From Paenibacillus lycopersici (lineage in GTDB: Bacteria; Bacillota; Bacilli; Paenibacillales; Paenibacillaceae): a stretch of DNA of 64,000 bases. Below, in pieces: positions 44,621 through 53,213 of this stretch. The stretch is taken from contig NZ_CP048209.1 in assembly GCF_010119935.1 (NCBI RefSeq), forward strand, positions 1,160,001-1,224,000. Reading direction: 5' to 3'. The notes beneath the pieces are model-generated. The model was given only the letters and a program-made list of their open reading frames with translations, searched no databases and was not told the DNA's origin. The first letter of the stretch is position 1; each line of letters opens with the position of its first letter. Made by a program: the position numbers and the translations under genes.

Positions 44621-45721
44621 ATGAATCCATCCATTGTGAAGGTCGGCATTATCGGGCAAGGCAGAAGCGGTCGCGATATCCATGGAGCGACGCTGTCAAA
44701 GCTGCCGGAACATTATCAAATCGCGGCGGTGGCCGATTCGCTGCCGGAACGCCGCGAACGGGCGGAGCAGGAGTTCGGCTGCCGCGCATATGCGACATGG
44801 CAGGAGATGGTGGCCGCCGAGGAGCTCGACCTGGTCGTCAATGCATCCCCAAGCCACGAGCATGTGCCGATTTCGCTGGAGCTGCTGGATCGGGGCGTTC
44901 ATGTCCTCTGCGAGAAGCCGCTCGCCCGCACGTCGGCGGAGGTCGACCAGTTGATCGAGGCATCGGAGCGGACCGGCAATATCCTCGCGGTGTTCCAGCA
45001 GTCCCGCTTCATGCCGGCCTATGTTCGTATCCGCGAAGTGATCGAGAGCGGCGTGCTTGGCCGCATCATTCAGCTGGACTTCACGAGCAGCCGGTTCACG
45101 CGCAGATGGGACTGGCAGACGCTGCAGCGCAACAACGGCGGCAGCCTGCTCAACCTGGGCTCGCATGTGCTCGATCAGGCGCTTCAATTGTTCGGCAACG
45201 ACGCGATGCCCGAAGTGACGTGCATCATGGACCGGGCCAATACGTTCGGCGACGCGGAGGATTACGTGAAGCTGCTGCTGAGCGGCGAAGGACGGCCGAG
45301 CGTCGATATGGAGGTGTCCTCCTGCAGCATGTTCCCGGGCGAGCAGTTCGTCATACAAGGAACGAACGGCGGTTTGCGAGGCAACGGCGAACGGCTGGAG
45401 TGGAAGTACTTTAAGCCCGAAGAGGCACCGGCTCAGCAGCTCACGACAGAGCCGCTTGTCGATCAGAACGGCCTGCCCGCCTACTGCCGCGAAACGCTTG
45501 TCTGGCACGAGGGCAAATGGGAGCTCGCGCTGCCGGAAGGCAAAGACGAGTACCGTTACATGGCCGAGCAGCTGTATTTTATGCTGCACCGGGCAATCGT
45601 CGACGGCGACAAGCTCGAAATCACGCCGCAGCAGGTACGGCAGCAGCTTGCCGTCATCGAGGAATGCCGGAGGCAGAATCCGCGAATTTACAATCAAAGC
45701 TCGGAGCCGGTGCGAGGCTAG
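44621..45721 (+). CDS. Gfo/Idh/MocA-family oxidoreductase
   Basis: 366 residues. VGIIGQGRSGRDIHGATL, VLCEKPLAR and NNGGSLLNLGSHVLDQAL are the cofactor, EKP and catalytic segments. The ATG at 44621 has AGAGGGAG upstream; the frame is open further 5' but overlaps the preceding gene. The glutamine and the serine-arginine in the cofactor loop (GQGRSGRD) are typical of one subgroup. Last gene of the nag/isomerase region, followed by a terminator. Confidence 0.85.
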   Translation: MNPSIVKVGIIGQGRSGRDIHGATLSKLPEHYQIAAVADSLPERRERAEQEFGCRAYATWQEMVAAEELDLVVNASPSHEHVPISLELLDRGVHVLCEKPLARTSAEVDQLIEASERTGNILAVFQQSRFMPAYVRIREVIESGVLGRIIQLDFTSSRFTRRWDWQTLQRNNGGSLLNLGSHVLDQALQLFGNDAMPEVTCIMDRANTFGDAEDYVKLLLSGEGRPSVDMEVSSCSMFPGEQFVIQGTNGGLRGNGERLEWKYFKPEEAPAQQLTTEPLVDQNGLPAYCRETLVWHEGKWELALPEGKDEYRYMAEQLYFMLHRAIVDGDKLEITPQQVRQQLAVIEECRRQNPRIYNQSSEPVRG

Positions 45722-45747
45722 GGATGGAATTGGTCTATAGCAGTAAA

Positions 45748-45780
45748 GCAAGGGTCCGGCAGAAACTGCCGGACCCTTGC
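45748..45780 (+). terminator. 15-bp perfect hairpin, AAA loop
   Basis: GCAAGGGTCCGGCAG (45748-45762) pairs with 45766-45780. In place of a T tract it is followed directly by the 14-bp repeats, whose CTTGC is the end of the right arm. Confidence 0.7.
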
Positions 45781-45943
45781 ATATGCCGCCTTGCATATGC
45801 CGCCTTGCATATGCCGCCTTGCATATGCCGCCTTGCATATGCCGCCTTGCATATGCCGCCTTGCATATGCCGCCTTGCATATGCCGCCTTGCATATGCCG
45901 CCTTGCATATGCCGCCTTGCATATGCCGCCTTGCATATGCCGC
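45776..45943 (+). repeat. 14-bp tandem array, 12 perfect units
   Basis: CTTGCATATGCCGC repeated twelve times with no substitution. Each unit contains the CATATG palindrome. The unit length is not a multiple of three. Confidence 0.95.
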
Positions 45944-46051
45944 CCTGCTCATGCACGCCGATTCGGCAAGAGAGAGACAGGCCTGTTTACGTGCCCCGGC
46001 ATTAATATGCTATGCTAGCTTTTGATGAAAGCAAGGCAAGGAGGAATCGCG

Positions 46052-46729
46052 TTGAACAAGCTGCTCTTGGCGGACGACGACCCGAATATCCGGGCGCTGG
46101 TCCGTTTCGTCATGACCCGGGAGGGCTATCGCGTTCACGAAGCGAAGGACGGAGCCGAAGCGCTCCAGGTGATGGCGCGGACGCCGATCGATCTGGCGAT
46201 CGTCGACATTATGATGCCGCGGATGGACGGGCTCGAGCTGTGCGGGCAAATTCGGGAGCTATACGATATTCCGATCATTATGCTGACCGCAAAAGATCAA
46301 TTGACCGATAAAGCGCAAGGCTATCGGATGGGGACGGACGATTACATGACCAAGCCTTTCGAGCCGGAGGAACTGCTCTTCCGGGTCAGGGCGCTGTTCC
46401 GCCGGTATAACCGGGTTTCGAGCGATTTGATCCGGCTGAACCGCGTGACCATCGATCGCAAAAATATCGAGGTGTCCGACGGTCAATCGACGCTGCTGCT
46501 TCCCATGAAAGAATTCGAGCTGCTCGCCCAGCTTGCCCAATACCCGGGACGGCTGTTCGCGCGCGAGGAATTGATCCGTCTCGTATGGGGCTCCGATTAC
46601 GAAGGCGACGACAAAACCGTGGCCGTGCACATCAACCGGCTGCGCCAGCGATTCGCGGATTATGCCGACGACTTCACCATTCATACCGTGCGCGGAATCG
46701 GCTATAAACTGGAAGTGAGCGGCAGATGA
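46052..46729 (+). CDS. hssR: HssR-like response regulator (heme stress)
   Basis: 225 residues, OmpR/PhoB type. Receiver domain with Asp52 in AIVDIMMPRMDG and MTKPFEPEELLFRVRALFRRY; winged-helix domain from about 130 with VWGSDYEGDDKTVAVHINRLRQRF. The pattern matches staphylococcal HssR. The TTG at 46052 is used because AAGGAGGAA lies just upstream; the ATG at 46022 precedes that site. The stop overlaps the kinase start (ATGA). With the next three genes it forms a predicted heme-sensing and efflux unit. The symbol rests on recalled similarity plus gene order. Confidence 0.75.
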   Translation: MNKLLLADDDPNIRALVRFVMTREGYRVHEAKDGAEALQVMARTPIDLAIVDIMMPRMDGLELCGQIRELYDIPIIMLTAKDQLTDKAQGYRMGTDDYMTKPFEPEELLFRVRALFRRYNRVSSDLIRLNRVTIDRKNIEVSDGQSTLLLPMKEFELLAQLAQYPGRLFAREELIRLVWGSDYEGDDKTVAVHINRLRQRFADYADDFTIHTVRGIGYKLEVSGR

Positions 46730-48105
46730 GGTCGCTCTACTTCCGGGTGTTCCTGATGACGATGGCGGTCATTCTCGCGAGCAGCGTCATCGGCTTTCTC
46801 ATCTCGAACGCGTATTATCATGCGAAGCTGAAACCGTACAACGACGAGAAGCTGGTCGGCATCGGCGAACAGATGAAACGTTTTATCGAAGCGGATCCCG
46901 GCGGCATGGATCGGTATCTTCGCAATGCGGCCGCCCTGGGGTATCAGATTTACGTGACCGACGGCCTGGGAGACGCGCATTTCTACGGGCGGAGCTTCAG
47001 GGAGCTGGATTTGAAGAAGCCGGAGATCGAGCTAGTGCTGCACGGCGGCACGTATCACGGCGTGAAGCGATTTCCGAACAAGCTGTTCATTTCCGGCTTC
47101 TTCGATAACCGGCTGAGCAACACGATCGGCCTTCCCGTGCAAGGGGGCGCGAAAACCTATGCCATGTACGTGCGTCCGGACGTGCTGCTGCAATTCGGCG
47201 AGCTTCGCGTGTTCTTCGCGCTGATCGGCCTGTTGACCGTCATCGTCAGCATCCTGTTCTTCATATTCAGCACGCGTTATTTGGTCAAGCCGATCACGAG
47301 GCTGACCGACGCGACGAAGCGCATCGCGCAAGGGAACTACAATCTTCGCCTGCCGGCGGGAAGACGCGACGAAATCGGGCGGCTTGCCGAGCATTTCATG
47401 GCCATGAGCAAAGAGCTGGAGCGGGTCGATCAGGCGCGTCAGCAGTTCGTCTCCAATGTCTCGCACGAGATCCAGTCGCCGCTCACCTCGATTCAAGGCT
47501 TTGCGCACGTGCTGGCGCAGGAGGAATTGACGAAGGACGAACGCGGCCATTATGCCGCCATCATCGAGGCGGAAAGCCGCCATTTGGCGATGTTGAGCAA
47601 GCAGCTGCTCCTGCTATCCGCGCTCGAGCAGGGGGAGGAGCCGCTGAACAAGCGGCCGTTCTCGTTCCGCGATCACATCAAGCAAGTCATCTATGTGCTG
47701 CAGTGGCAGCTGGAGGAGAAGGAGCTGCTGCTCAAGCTGTCCGTTCCGGAGTCGGTCACGATCTATGGCGACGAGGTCTTGCTCACGCAAGTGTGGATGA
47801 ACGTGCTGGGAAACGCGATCCAGCATATTCAGGCCGGCCGAAGCATCGAGATCCGCGCCGAACAGCGGGATTCCCGCTCCGTCATCGTTATTGCGGATAC
47901 GGGAGACGGAATCGCGCCGGAGCATCTGCCGTTTCTATTCGACCGCTTCTACCGCGTCGACCGCGCCCGCGAGCGCTCGTCCGGAAGGGCCGGACTAGGG
48001 CTTGCGATCGTCAAGAAGATCGTGCTGCTGCACGGCGGGAGCATCGAAGCCAGCAGCGTACCGGGTGAAGGAACCCGGTTTACCGTGACGCTTCCCCAGT
48101 TGTAA
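46726..48105 (+). CDS. hssS: HssS-like sensor histidine kinase
   Basis: 459 residues. Membrane helices about 8-28 and 165-187 flank an extracellular domain of about 135 residues with the HssS-type pattern of YHG, FISGFFDN, NTIGLPV and MYVRPD. HAMP follows, then NVSHEIQSPL with the phosphoacceptor His247 and ATPase motifs NVLGNAIQHI, DTGDGIAPEHL and GRAGLGLAIVKKI. Senses heme excess in staphylococci; the same role is inferred here. Confidence 0.8.
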   Translation: MRSLYFRVFLMTMAVILASSVIGFLISNAYYHAKLKPYNDEKLVGIGEQMKRFIEADPGGMDRYLRNAAALGYQIYVTDGLGDAHFYGRSFRELDLKKPEIELVLHGGTYHGVKRFPNKLFISGFFDNRLSNTIGLPVQGGAKTYAMYVRPDVLLQFGELRVFFALIGLLTVIVSILFFIFSTRYLVKPITRLTDATKRIAQGNYNLRLPAGRRDEIGRLAEHFMAMSKELERVDQARQQFVSNVSHEIQSPLTSIQGFAHVLAQEELTKDERGHYAAIIEAESRHLAMLSKQLLLLSALEQGEEPLNKRPFSFRDHIKQVIYVLQWQLEEKELLLKLSVPESVTIYGDEVLLTQVWMNVLGNAIQHIQAGRSIEIRAEQRDSRSVIVIADTGDGIAPEHLPFLFDRFYRVDRARERSSGRAGLGLAIVKKIVLLHGGSIEASSVPGEGTRFTVTLPQL

Positions 48106-48109
48106 TCGA

Positions 48110-48134
48110 TTATTTACGCGCCGTTTATTTTCGC
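48110..48134 (+). promoter_or_regulatory. Direct repeat upstream of hrtB, candidate HssR operator
   Basis: TTATTTACGC (48110-48119) and TTATTTTCGC (48125-48134) are 15 bp apart, start to start, and lie 37 bp upstream of hrtB. HssR is known to bind a direct repeat in front of hrt genes. The match is by arrangement, not sequence. Confidence 0.4.
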
Positions 48135-48170
48135 CTCCTACACTGGTGTCATCCGAAGGAGGGAAGCGCG

Positions 48171-49283
48171 ATGTATCTTGCTATTCGAGAAATGAGATTC
48201 GCCAAAATGCGCTATTCGCTGATCGCCGTTATCATGCTGCTGGTTTCTTTCCTGGTGCTGTTCGTCAGCGGACTGGCGCGCGGGCTCGCCTATGACAATG
48301 CGGCTTCGATTCAGAATATGGACGCCGATTACTTCATCATGGAGCAAGATTCCGACCATCGCTTCGCCCGTTCGCGGGTCGGAGAACAAACGCTGGCGCA
48401 GTCGGGCTCGATCGCCGGACGGGAGAACGTGCAGCCGCTCGGCGTCGGCATGACGACCGTGGCGGCCGAAGGGACATCGCGGAAGCTCGACGTGACGCTG
48501 CTTGCCGTTAGCCCGCAAGGCTGGCTGATGCCGGAGGTAACCGAAGGGAAGGCGATCGGGACGCAGAGCGAAGGCCTTGTGCTCGCGGACGACAAGCTGA
48601 AAGACGCGGGAGTACGGCTCGGCACGGCGATTGTCGATCAGGCGACGGGCATGAAGTGGACGGTCGGCGGGTTCGTCGCCAATGAATCGTACAGCCATGC
48701 GCCGGCCGTATATCTGAGCGAGCGCGACTGGCGGCTCCGGATGCAGCATGCCGCGGACGGGACGGACGGCAGTACCGTTTACAGCGCGATTGCCGTGAAG
48801 ACGGACAAGAAGACGGCCGGCCGGCTGGCCGCCGCCTTGCCGAATGCCGAGATCGTCGCGAAATCGGCGGCGGTTGCCGCAATTCCGGGCTACAAGGAAG
48901 AACAGGGCTCCCTCATGATGATGACGGCGTTCTTGTACGCGATTTCCGCGCTCGTCTTGGCCGTGTTCTTCTATGTCGTGACGATTCAGAAGCGCAGCCA
49001 GTTCGGCATCCTGAAGGCCATCGGAACAAGCACGGCTTATTTGGCGCGGGGCATCGCCCTGCAGGTGGCCCTATTGTGCGCGGGCACTTTGCTGACCGGC
49101 GTGATTCTCATCCGGGCGGTCGAAGCGCTCCTTCCCGGAGGCATGCCGTTCCGGCTTGAGCCTTCCGTATTGGCGTTGACGTGCGGAGCCTTCGCCGGCA
49201 TGGCGCTCGCCGGATCCCTGCTATCCGTCTGGAAGGTCACCCGTATTGACGCCTTGGAAGCGATCGGAGGGAGCGCGGCATGA
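48171..49283 (+). CDS. hrtB: HrtB-like ABC permease (FtsX/MacB type)
   Basis: 370 residues with one N-terminal membrane helix, an extracellular domain of about 190 residues and three C-terminal helices, the FtsX/MacB layout. The start MYLAIREMRFAKMRY and the segment SIQNMDADYFIMEQD resemble HrtB, the permease that extracts heme from the membrane. GGAGGGAAG precedes the ATG. The spacer 48106-48170 carries a direct repeat of TTATTTNCGC 15 bp apart that could be the HssR site. The stop overlaps the ATPase start. Confidence 0.75.
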   Translation: MYLAIREMRFAKMRYSLIAVIMLLVSFLVLFVSGLARGLAYDNAASIQNMDADYFIMEQDSDHRFARSRVGEQTLAQSGSIAGRENVQPLGVGMTTVAAEGTSRKLDVTLLAVSPQGWLMPEVTEGKAIGTQSEGLVLADDKLKDAGVRLGTAIVDQATGMKWTVGGFVANESYSHAPAVYLSERDWRLRMQHAADGTDGSTVYSAIAVKTDKKTAGRLAAALPNAEIVAKSAAVAAIPGYKEEQGSLMMMTAFLYAISALVLAVFFYVVTIQKRSQFGILKAIGTSTAYLARGIALQVALLCAGTLLTGVILIRAVEALLPGGMPFRLEPSVLALTCGAFAGMALAGSLLSVWKVTRIDALEAIGGSAA

Positions 49284-49969
49284 AACATCGGCTGGTTTTA
49301 GACGACATTACACGTGCATTCTCGGATGGCGGAACGGAACGGATCATTCTGAACAAGCTCGGATTGCGCGTTTCGGAAGGCGAGCTGGTCGCGGTTATGG
49401 GGCCTTCCGGTTCCGGGAAAAGCACGTTCCTCTCCATCGCCGGCGCGCTTCTGAAGCCGTCCGGCGGTGACGTCCGGCTTGACGGGGAATCGATTCTCGG
49501 CAAGAGCCGTCAAGAACTGTCCGATTTGCGCCTTCGCAAGCTCGGCTTCGTGTTTCAAAGCGCGAATTTGATTCCGTACCTGAAGGTGGAGGAGCAGCTC
49601 ATGCTGGTCGCCAAGCTGGGCGGAACGGGACGATCCCTGGCGGCCGAACGCGCGTCGGGACTGCTAAGCAAGCTAGGCTTGGAGCATCGCCGTAGCGCGT
49701 ACCCCGAGAAAATGTCGGGCGGCGAGCGTCAGCGCGCGGCGATCGCCAGGGCGCTGATGAACGATCCCGCGGTGCTGCTGGCCGACGAACCGACGTCGAG
49801 CCTGGATGCCGAGCGAGGCATGGAAGTCGTACGGATACTCGCGAACGAGACGAAGGAACGGAACAAGAGCGCCGTGATGGTGACGCACGACGAGCGCGTT
49901 CTGCCGTTCTGCGACCGCGTGCTGTATTTGGCGGACGGACAATTGTCCGAGCGTCCGCAAGCAAGATAG
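49280..49969 (+). CDS. hrtA: HrtA-like ABC transporter ATPase
   Basis: 229 residues. Walker A GPSGSGKST, Q-loop FVFQSANLIPYL, signature MSGGERQRAAIARAL, Walker B VLLADEPTSSLD and H-loop VMVTHDERV. It belongs to the LolD/MacB-type ATPases that drive mechanotransmission by FtsX-type permeases. It overlaps hrtB by four bases. The order permease then ATPase is the reverse of staphylococcal hrtA-hrtB, and the operon runs in the same direction as hssRS instead of being divergent. Confidence 0.8.
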   Translation: MKHRLVLDDITRAFSDGGTERIILNKLGLRVSEGELVAVMGPSGSGKSTFLSIAGALLKPSGGDVRLDGESILGKSRQELSDLRLRKLGFVFQSANLIPYLKVEEQLMLVAKLGGTGRSLAAERASGLLSKLGLEHRRSAYPEKMSGGERQRAAIARALMNDPAVLLADEPTSSLDAERGMEVVRILANETKERNKSAVMVTHDERVLPFCDRVLYLADGQLSERPQAR

Positions 49970-50197
49970 CGCCCGGCCCCGGCCGCGATGTGCGCGATAT
50001 AAGCGAGGCCTATCAATTAAGTAATATCAATGTAGTCCTATCAATCGAGCCACATCAATCGGCGCCGCAGGCGCTGCGTGACCGCATTGGCCGCATCGCC
50101 GGCACTGCGAGGCGGCTAGAAGGAATTGTTTCGGCCAGGGCGAATAGAATTGAGGATAGCTCAGCATTCAAGCTCAATCCGGGAGGCGCATTCAGAG

Positions 50198-51601
50198 TTG
50201 GTACAGCAGATAACGAATCGCAAAGTCGTAACCGTCGGCCTCTTGGCCGCACTGTTCATCGGCGCGTTGGACGCGACGGTCGTCAGTACGGCGATGCCGC
50301 ATATTACGAAGGAGTTAAGCGGGTTCAACTTGATTAGCTGGGTATTCTCGATTTATACGCTGACGATGTGCGTCGCGACGCCGATCTTCGGCAAGCTGGC
50401 GGATTTGTACGGAAGAAAATCGGTGTTCACCGCCGGCCTGCTCGTCTTCGCGATCGGCTCGATCTTGTGCGGAGCGGCGACGAGCATGAGCGCCCTGATC
50501 TGGTTCCGCGCCATTCAAGGGTTTGGCGCCGGGGCGCTGACGCCGGTGACGTTCACGATCGTCGGCGATTTGTACCCGGGCGAGCAGCGGGCGAAGGTGC
50601 AGGGGATCTTCGCCTCCGTATGGTCGGTGGCGGGATTGCTCGGTCCGCTTGTCGGAGGAACGTTCGTCGACTACATCTCCTGGCGCTGGATCTTCTACAT
50701 GAACGTGCCGGTGTTCGTGGCCGCCTTCGTTCTCGTCTTCTTCTTCCTGCACGAGAAGTTCGAGAAGAAAGCGAAGAACATCGATTACATCGGCGCGATC
50801 GTATTCACGATCGGGCTGTCGGCGATGCTGTACGCGCTGCTTAACGGCGGCGAGAAGTATGCATGGGATTCCGCGCTGATCATCGGACTGTTCATCGTCG
50901 CGGCGATCTTCATCGCGCTGTTCCTGTTCACGGAGATGCGGGTGAAGGAGCCGATGATCCCGCTGGGGCTGTTCAAGACGAGAGAGATTCGCGTGATTTA
51001 CATGCTGAGCTTCCTGGGCTTCGCCGTTACGGCCGGCGTCATGGTGTACGCGCCGCAATGGATCCAGGTCGTCCTCGGGCACAGCGCGACGAACTCCGGC
51101 TTCACGCTCATGCCGATGTGCCTGGCTTGGCCGTTCGCGGCTACGATGACGGGAAGGCTGATGTTCAAGTACGGGCCGCGCCTCTTCATCGTTTCCGGCG
51201 CAGTCATCGTCGCGGCGGGCAGCTTGTGGCTCATGCTGATCGACGCGGATTCGCCGTACTCGTACTTGGTCGGCATCCTGATCGTCATCGGCTTCGGCAT
51301 GGGCCTATTGGCGACGCCGATCCTGGTCTTGATCCAGAACGCCGTCGATTGGAGCCAGCGCGGGGTAGCGACCTCGACGAACTCGCTGATGAACGCGCTC
51401 GGGCAGACCGTCGGCGTGGCGATGTTCGGCACGCTGTTCAATAACGCGGCGGCCGGCCTCGAGACGAAACAGATCGCTCATGGGATGCATGTCGTCTTTA
51501 TCGCGATCTTCGTCATCGCGGTCGCCGTCGTGCTGGCGGTCGGCCTGCTGCCGTCGCAGCGCAAGGAGCCGGGGAAGCCGCAGTCCAGCGTGGCGAGGTA
51601 A
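50198..51601 (+). CDS. DHA2-family MFS multidrug efflux pump (EmrB/QacA type)
   Basis: 467 residues and about 14 membrane helices. Motifs LDATVVSTAMPHI in helix 1, FGKLADLYGRK in loop 2-3 and FRAIQGFGAGALTPV in helix 4 are those of drug:proton antiporters. The TTG at 50198, with GGGAGGCG about a dozen bases upstream, gives a normal N-terminus; upstream in-frame starts would add a hydrophilic extension without a site. The 228-bp upstream spacer has five ATCAAT motifs (50010-50065). No dedicated regulator is adjacent. A GNRA-loop terminator follows at 51668. Confidence 0.85.
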   Translation: MVQQITNRKVVTVGLLAALFIGALDATVVSTAMPHITKELSGFNLISWVFSIYTLTMCVATPIFGKLADLYGRKSVFTAGLLVFAIGSILCGAATSMSALIWFRAIQGFGAGALTPVTFTIVGDLYPGEQRAKVQGIFASVWSVAGLLGPLVGGTFVDYISWRWIFYMNVPVFVAAFVLVFFFLHEKFEKKAKNIDYIGAIVFTIGLSAMLYALLNGGEKYAWDSALIIGLFIVAAIFIALFLFTEMRVKEPMIPLGLFKTREIRVIYMLSFLGFAVTAGVMVYAPQWIQVVLGHSATNSGFTLMPMCLAWPFAATMTGRLMFKYGPRLFIVSGAVIVAAGSLWLMLIDADSPYSYLVGILIVIGFGMGLLATPILVLIQNAVDWSQRGVATSTNSLMNALGQTVGVAMFGTLFNNAAAGLETKQIAHGMHVVFIAIFVIAVAVVLAVGLLPSQRKEPGKPQSSVAR

Positions 51602-51667
51602 GTAGAGCACGGTTTCAACGTTGGCGCTGCACCGCGTTCGCTGCGGAAATTGTATAGGCTTGGATTG

Positions 51668-51697
51668 GAGAGGCCATCCGGTGACGGATGGCCTCTC
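51668..51697 (+). terminator. 13-bp hairpin with GTGA loop
   Basis: GAGAGGCCATCCG (51668-51680) pairs with CGGATGGCCTCTC (51685-51697), followed by AGATTGT. It ends the efflux pump transcript. Confidence 0.7.
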
Positions 51698-51992
51698 AGA
51701 TTGTAGAGACGGTCCTGCTTTTTCTCCGATACAACAAGGAGCGCTCTTTCTCCGAGGCAAAACGATCTTAACGACGGCAGTTCGTTTTCATCACAAAAAA
51801 GCTGATAGCATTCGATGTCAGCCAGAGTGTTGGTGAATAATGGATGCTTCGAGCAGACTCACGGCAAACCATGCCCCGGAGCACGAACAGATCCTGTTGC
51901 CGCTGCGCGGAATGACACGGACTGCCGGTACCGTTTCGAACCAACCGGCTTCATGAAGGCAGGTTCACGGTGCATCCGTCGATGCAAGGGAG

Positions 51993-52170
51993 CGGACAAG
52001 AGATCCTTTATTCGCTTCTATTTCACGTTTTTCCGTGCGCTCGCGGACAGGAGAGCCGTTATATTGACTGATTAGCCTGTTTTCGATGTCATTCGGGGAC
52101 CTTAACGGATCCTGTGTCCGTGCGCTGCCCCAAAAGCCCGATTTCGCCCAAATAACGGAGCCTCTGTCCG
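51993..52170 (-). repeat. Four-box dispersed repeat element, copy 4
   Basis: Same orientation as copy 2. Boxes start at 51993 and 52044 and end at 52120 and 52170. Inner pair 52044-52120 is 77 bp. The 20 bp before it (CATCCGTCGATGCAAGGGAG) resemble the bases before copy 2, so the element may extend further left. Confidence 0.9.
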
Positions 52171-52495
52171 GCTAGTCAAGGCGTGCCCGCGAGCTTTGGC
52201 TTTGACATGGAACAGCTGCTTCTCATCGTCGTAGCCGTGCACGACAGCGAAATCCCCGTCGCCGAACAGGTCCCGCGCGACCGACGGAACGCCCCGGTCG
52301 AGGGCTTCGCTACCTGGCCAGCATGCATTACGCTTTATAAAGACCCCCGCCGCATGATGCAAAATCGATTTAAACGATACTTAGCCTATCCTCCGAACAA
52401 CGGAAAAGCTATTCTACTCTTAGATCGGATGCGCGCTTGAAGACCGGATGCGTGTCTGAAGGTACGAAGAGTAGACCAGCGAAGGAGCAATCAGG

Positions 52496-53200
52496 ATGAG
52501 CCGAGACCGTATACTTAGATCGATGCTATCCGGGAAGGTCGACATGACGCCGGATGGTTTTGCCGCGGATCAATTGACGCCGGAGCAGTTTTGGGCCTGC
52601 CGCGAATTGTTTTTTGATCGTATTCTCGATATTCATGCGTCGGACATCTCGGACGTGAAGGGCTACGGCAACTTAGACGAGCGGTGCGCGACACCGTATG
52701 CAACGTGCAGGGAATATATCGTCGATACGTTCGCCGAGGACAAGGAGGGCTACTGGTACAATTGGCGGGAAATGTTCGATACGACGCTCCTTGATCGGGC
52801 ATTCTTCGAGCGCTACTATAAGGAGATGGAGGCCCGCATTCCTTATTGCGAGGGGCGGCGCTACTTGGTCAACGACTTCATGTTCTTCAGCAATATGATG
52901 ACGGACGGCAGGACGACGGTCGGGTTCCCGGATTGGAGCTTCGCGAGCATCGGCGATTTCCTGATCGATTTCGCGATTATGGACCTGCATAAGCCTTATA
53001 TGAAAATTCCGGAGCTGCTCGTGCAATACTTGGACAACCGGGATATCGTCGTGCCGGATTTCAAAGAACGATTCCTGTGCATGGGCTATTTGAAGGGGCT
53101 GTCCGTTTTGCGTTGGCATGCTTCGATCGACGATGAGGAGTCATGCGTCTCCATTATGCAATCGATAAGCGAATTACAGGCGCGCATTTACGCGTTGTAA
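52496..53200 (+). CDS. Degenerate aminoglycoside/hygromycin phosphotransferase-like protein
   Basis: 234 residues. The segment from about residue 50 (DISDVKGYGN) through YWYNWREMF to YLVNDFMFFSNMMTDGR, GFPDW and IGDFLIDFA follows the C-lobe of hygromycin-type APH enzymes. The N-terminal ATP-binding lobe of about 100 residues is absent. In an ungapped alignment with the family loop (L-V-H-A-D-F-G-x-N-N) the catalytic His and Asp are replaced by Asn and Phe, so kinase activity is unlikely. It starts with GAAGGAG upstream and has no frameshift. It may be a decaying resistance gene or a repurposed protein; it is followed 13 bp later by the HTH gene. Confidence 0.6.
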   Translation: MSRDRILRSMLSGKVDMTPDGFAADQLTPEQFWACRELFFDRILDIHASDISDVKGYGNLDERCATPYATCREYIVDTFAEDKEGYWYNWREMFDTTLLDRAFFERYYKEMEARIPYCEGRRYLVNDFMFFSNMMTDGRTTVGFPDWSFASIGDFLIDFAIMDLHKPYMKIPELLVQYLDNRDIVVPDFKERFLCMGYLKGLSVLRWHASIDDEESCVSIMQSISELQARIYAL

Positions 53201-53213
53201 CAAGGGTGATCGG

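Larger units (their letters stand above)
45722..46051. other. Spacer with terminator and 14-bp array
   Basis: Contains a perfect terminator stem, the 14-bp array attached to it and the promoter region of the HssR-like gene (AT-rich 45980-46020). Confidence 0.7.
51602..52495. other. Gene-free region with terminator and four-box repeat
   Basis: Holds the MFS terminator (51668-51697) and four-box copy 4 (51993-52170). I searched the stretch before 52496 for the missing N-terminal lobe of the phosphotransferase-like gene and saw none. Confidence 0.7.
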
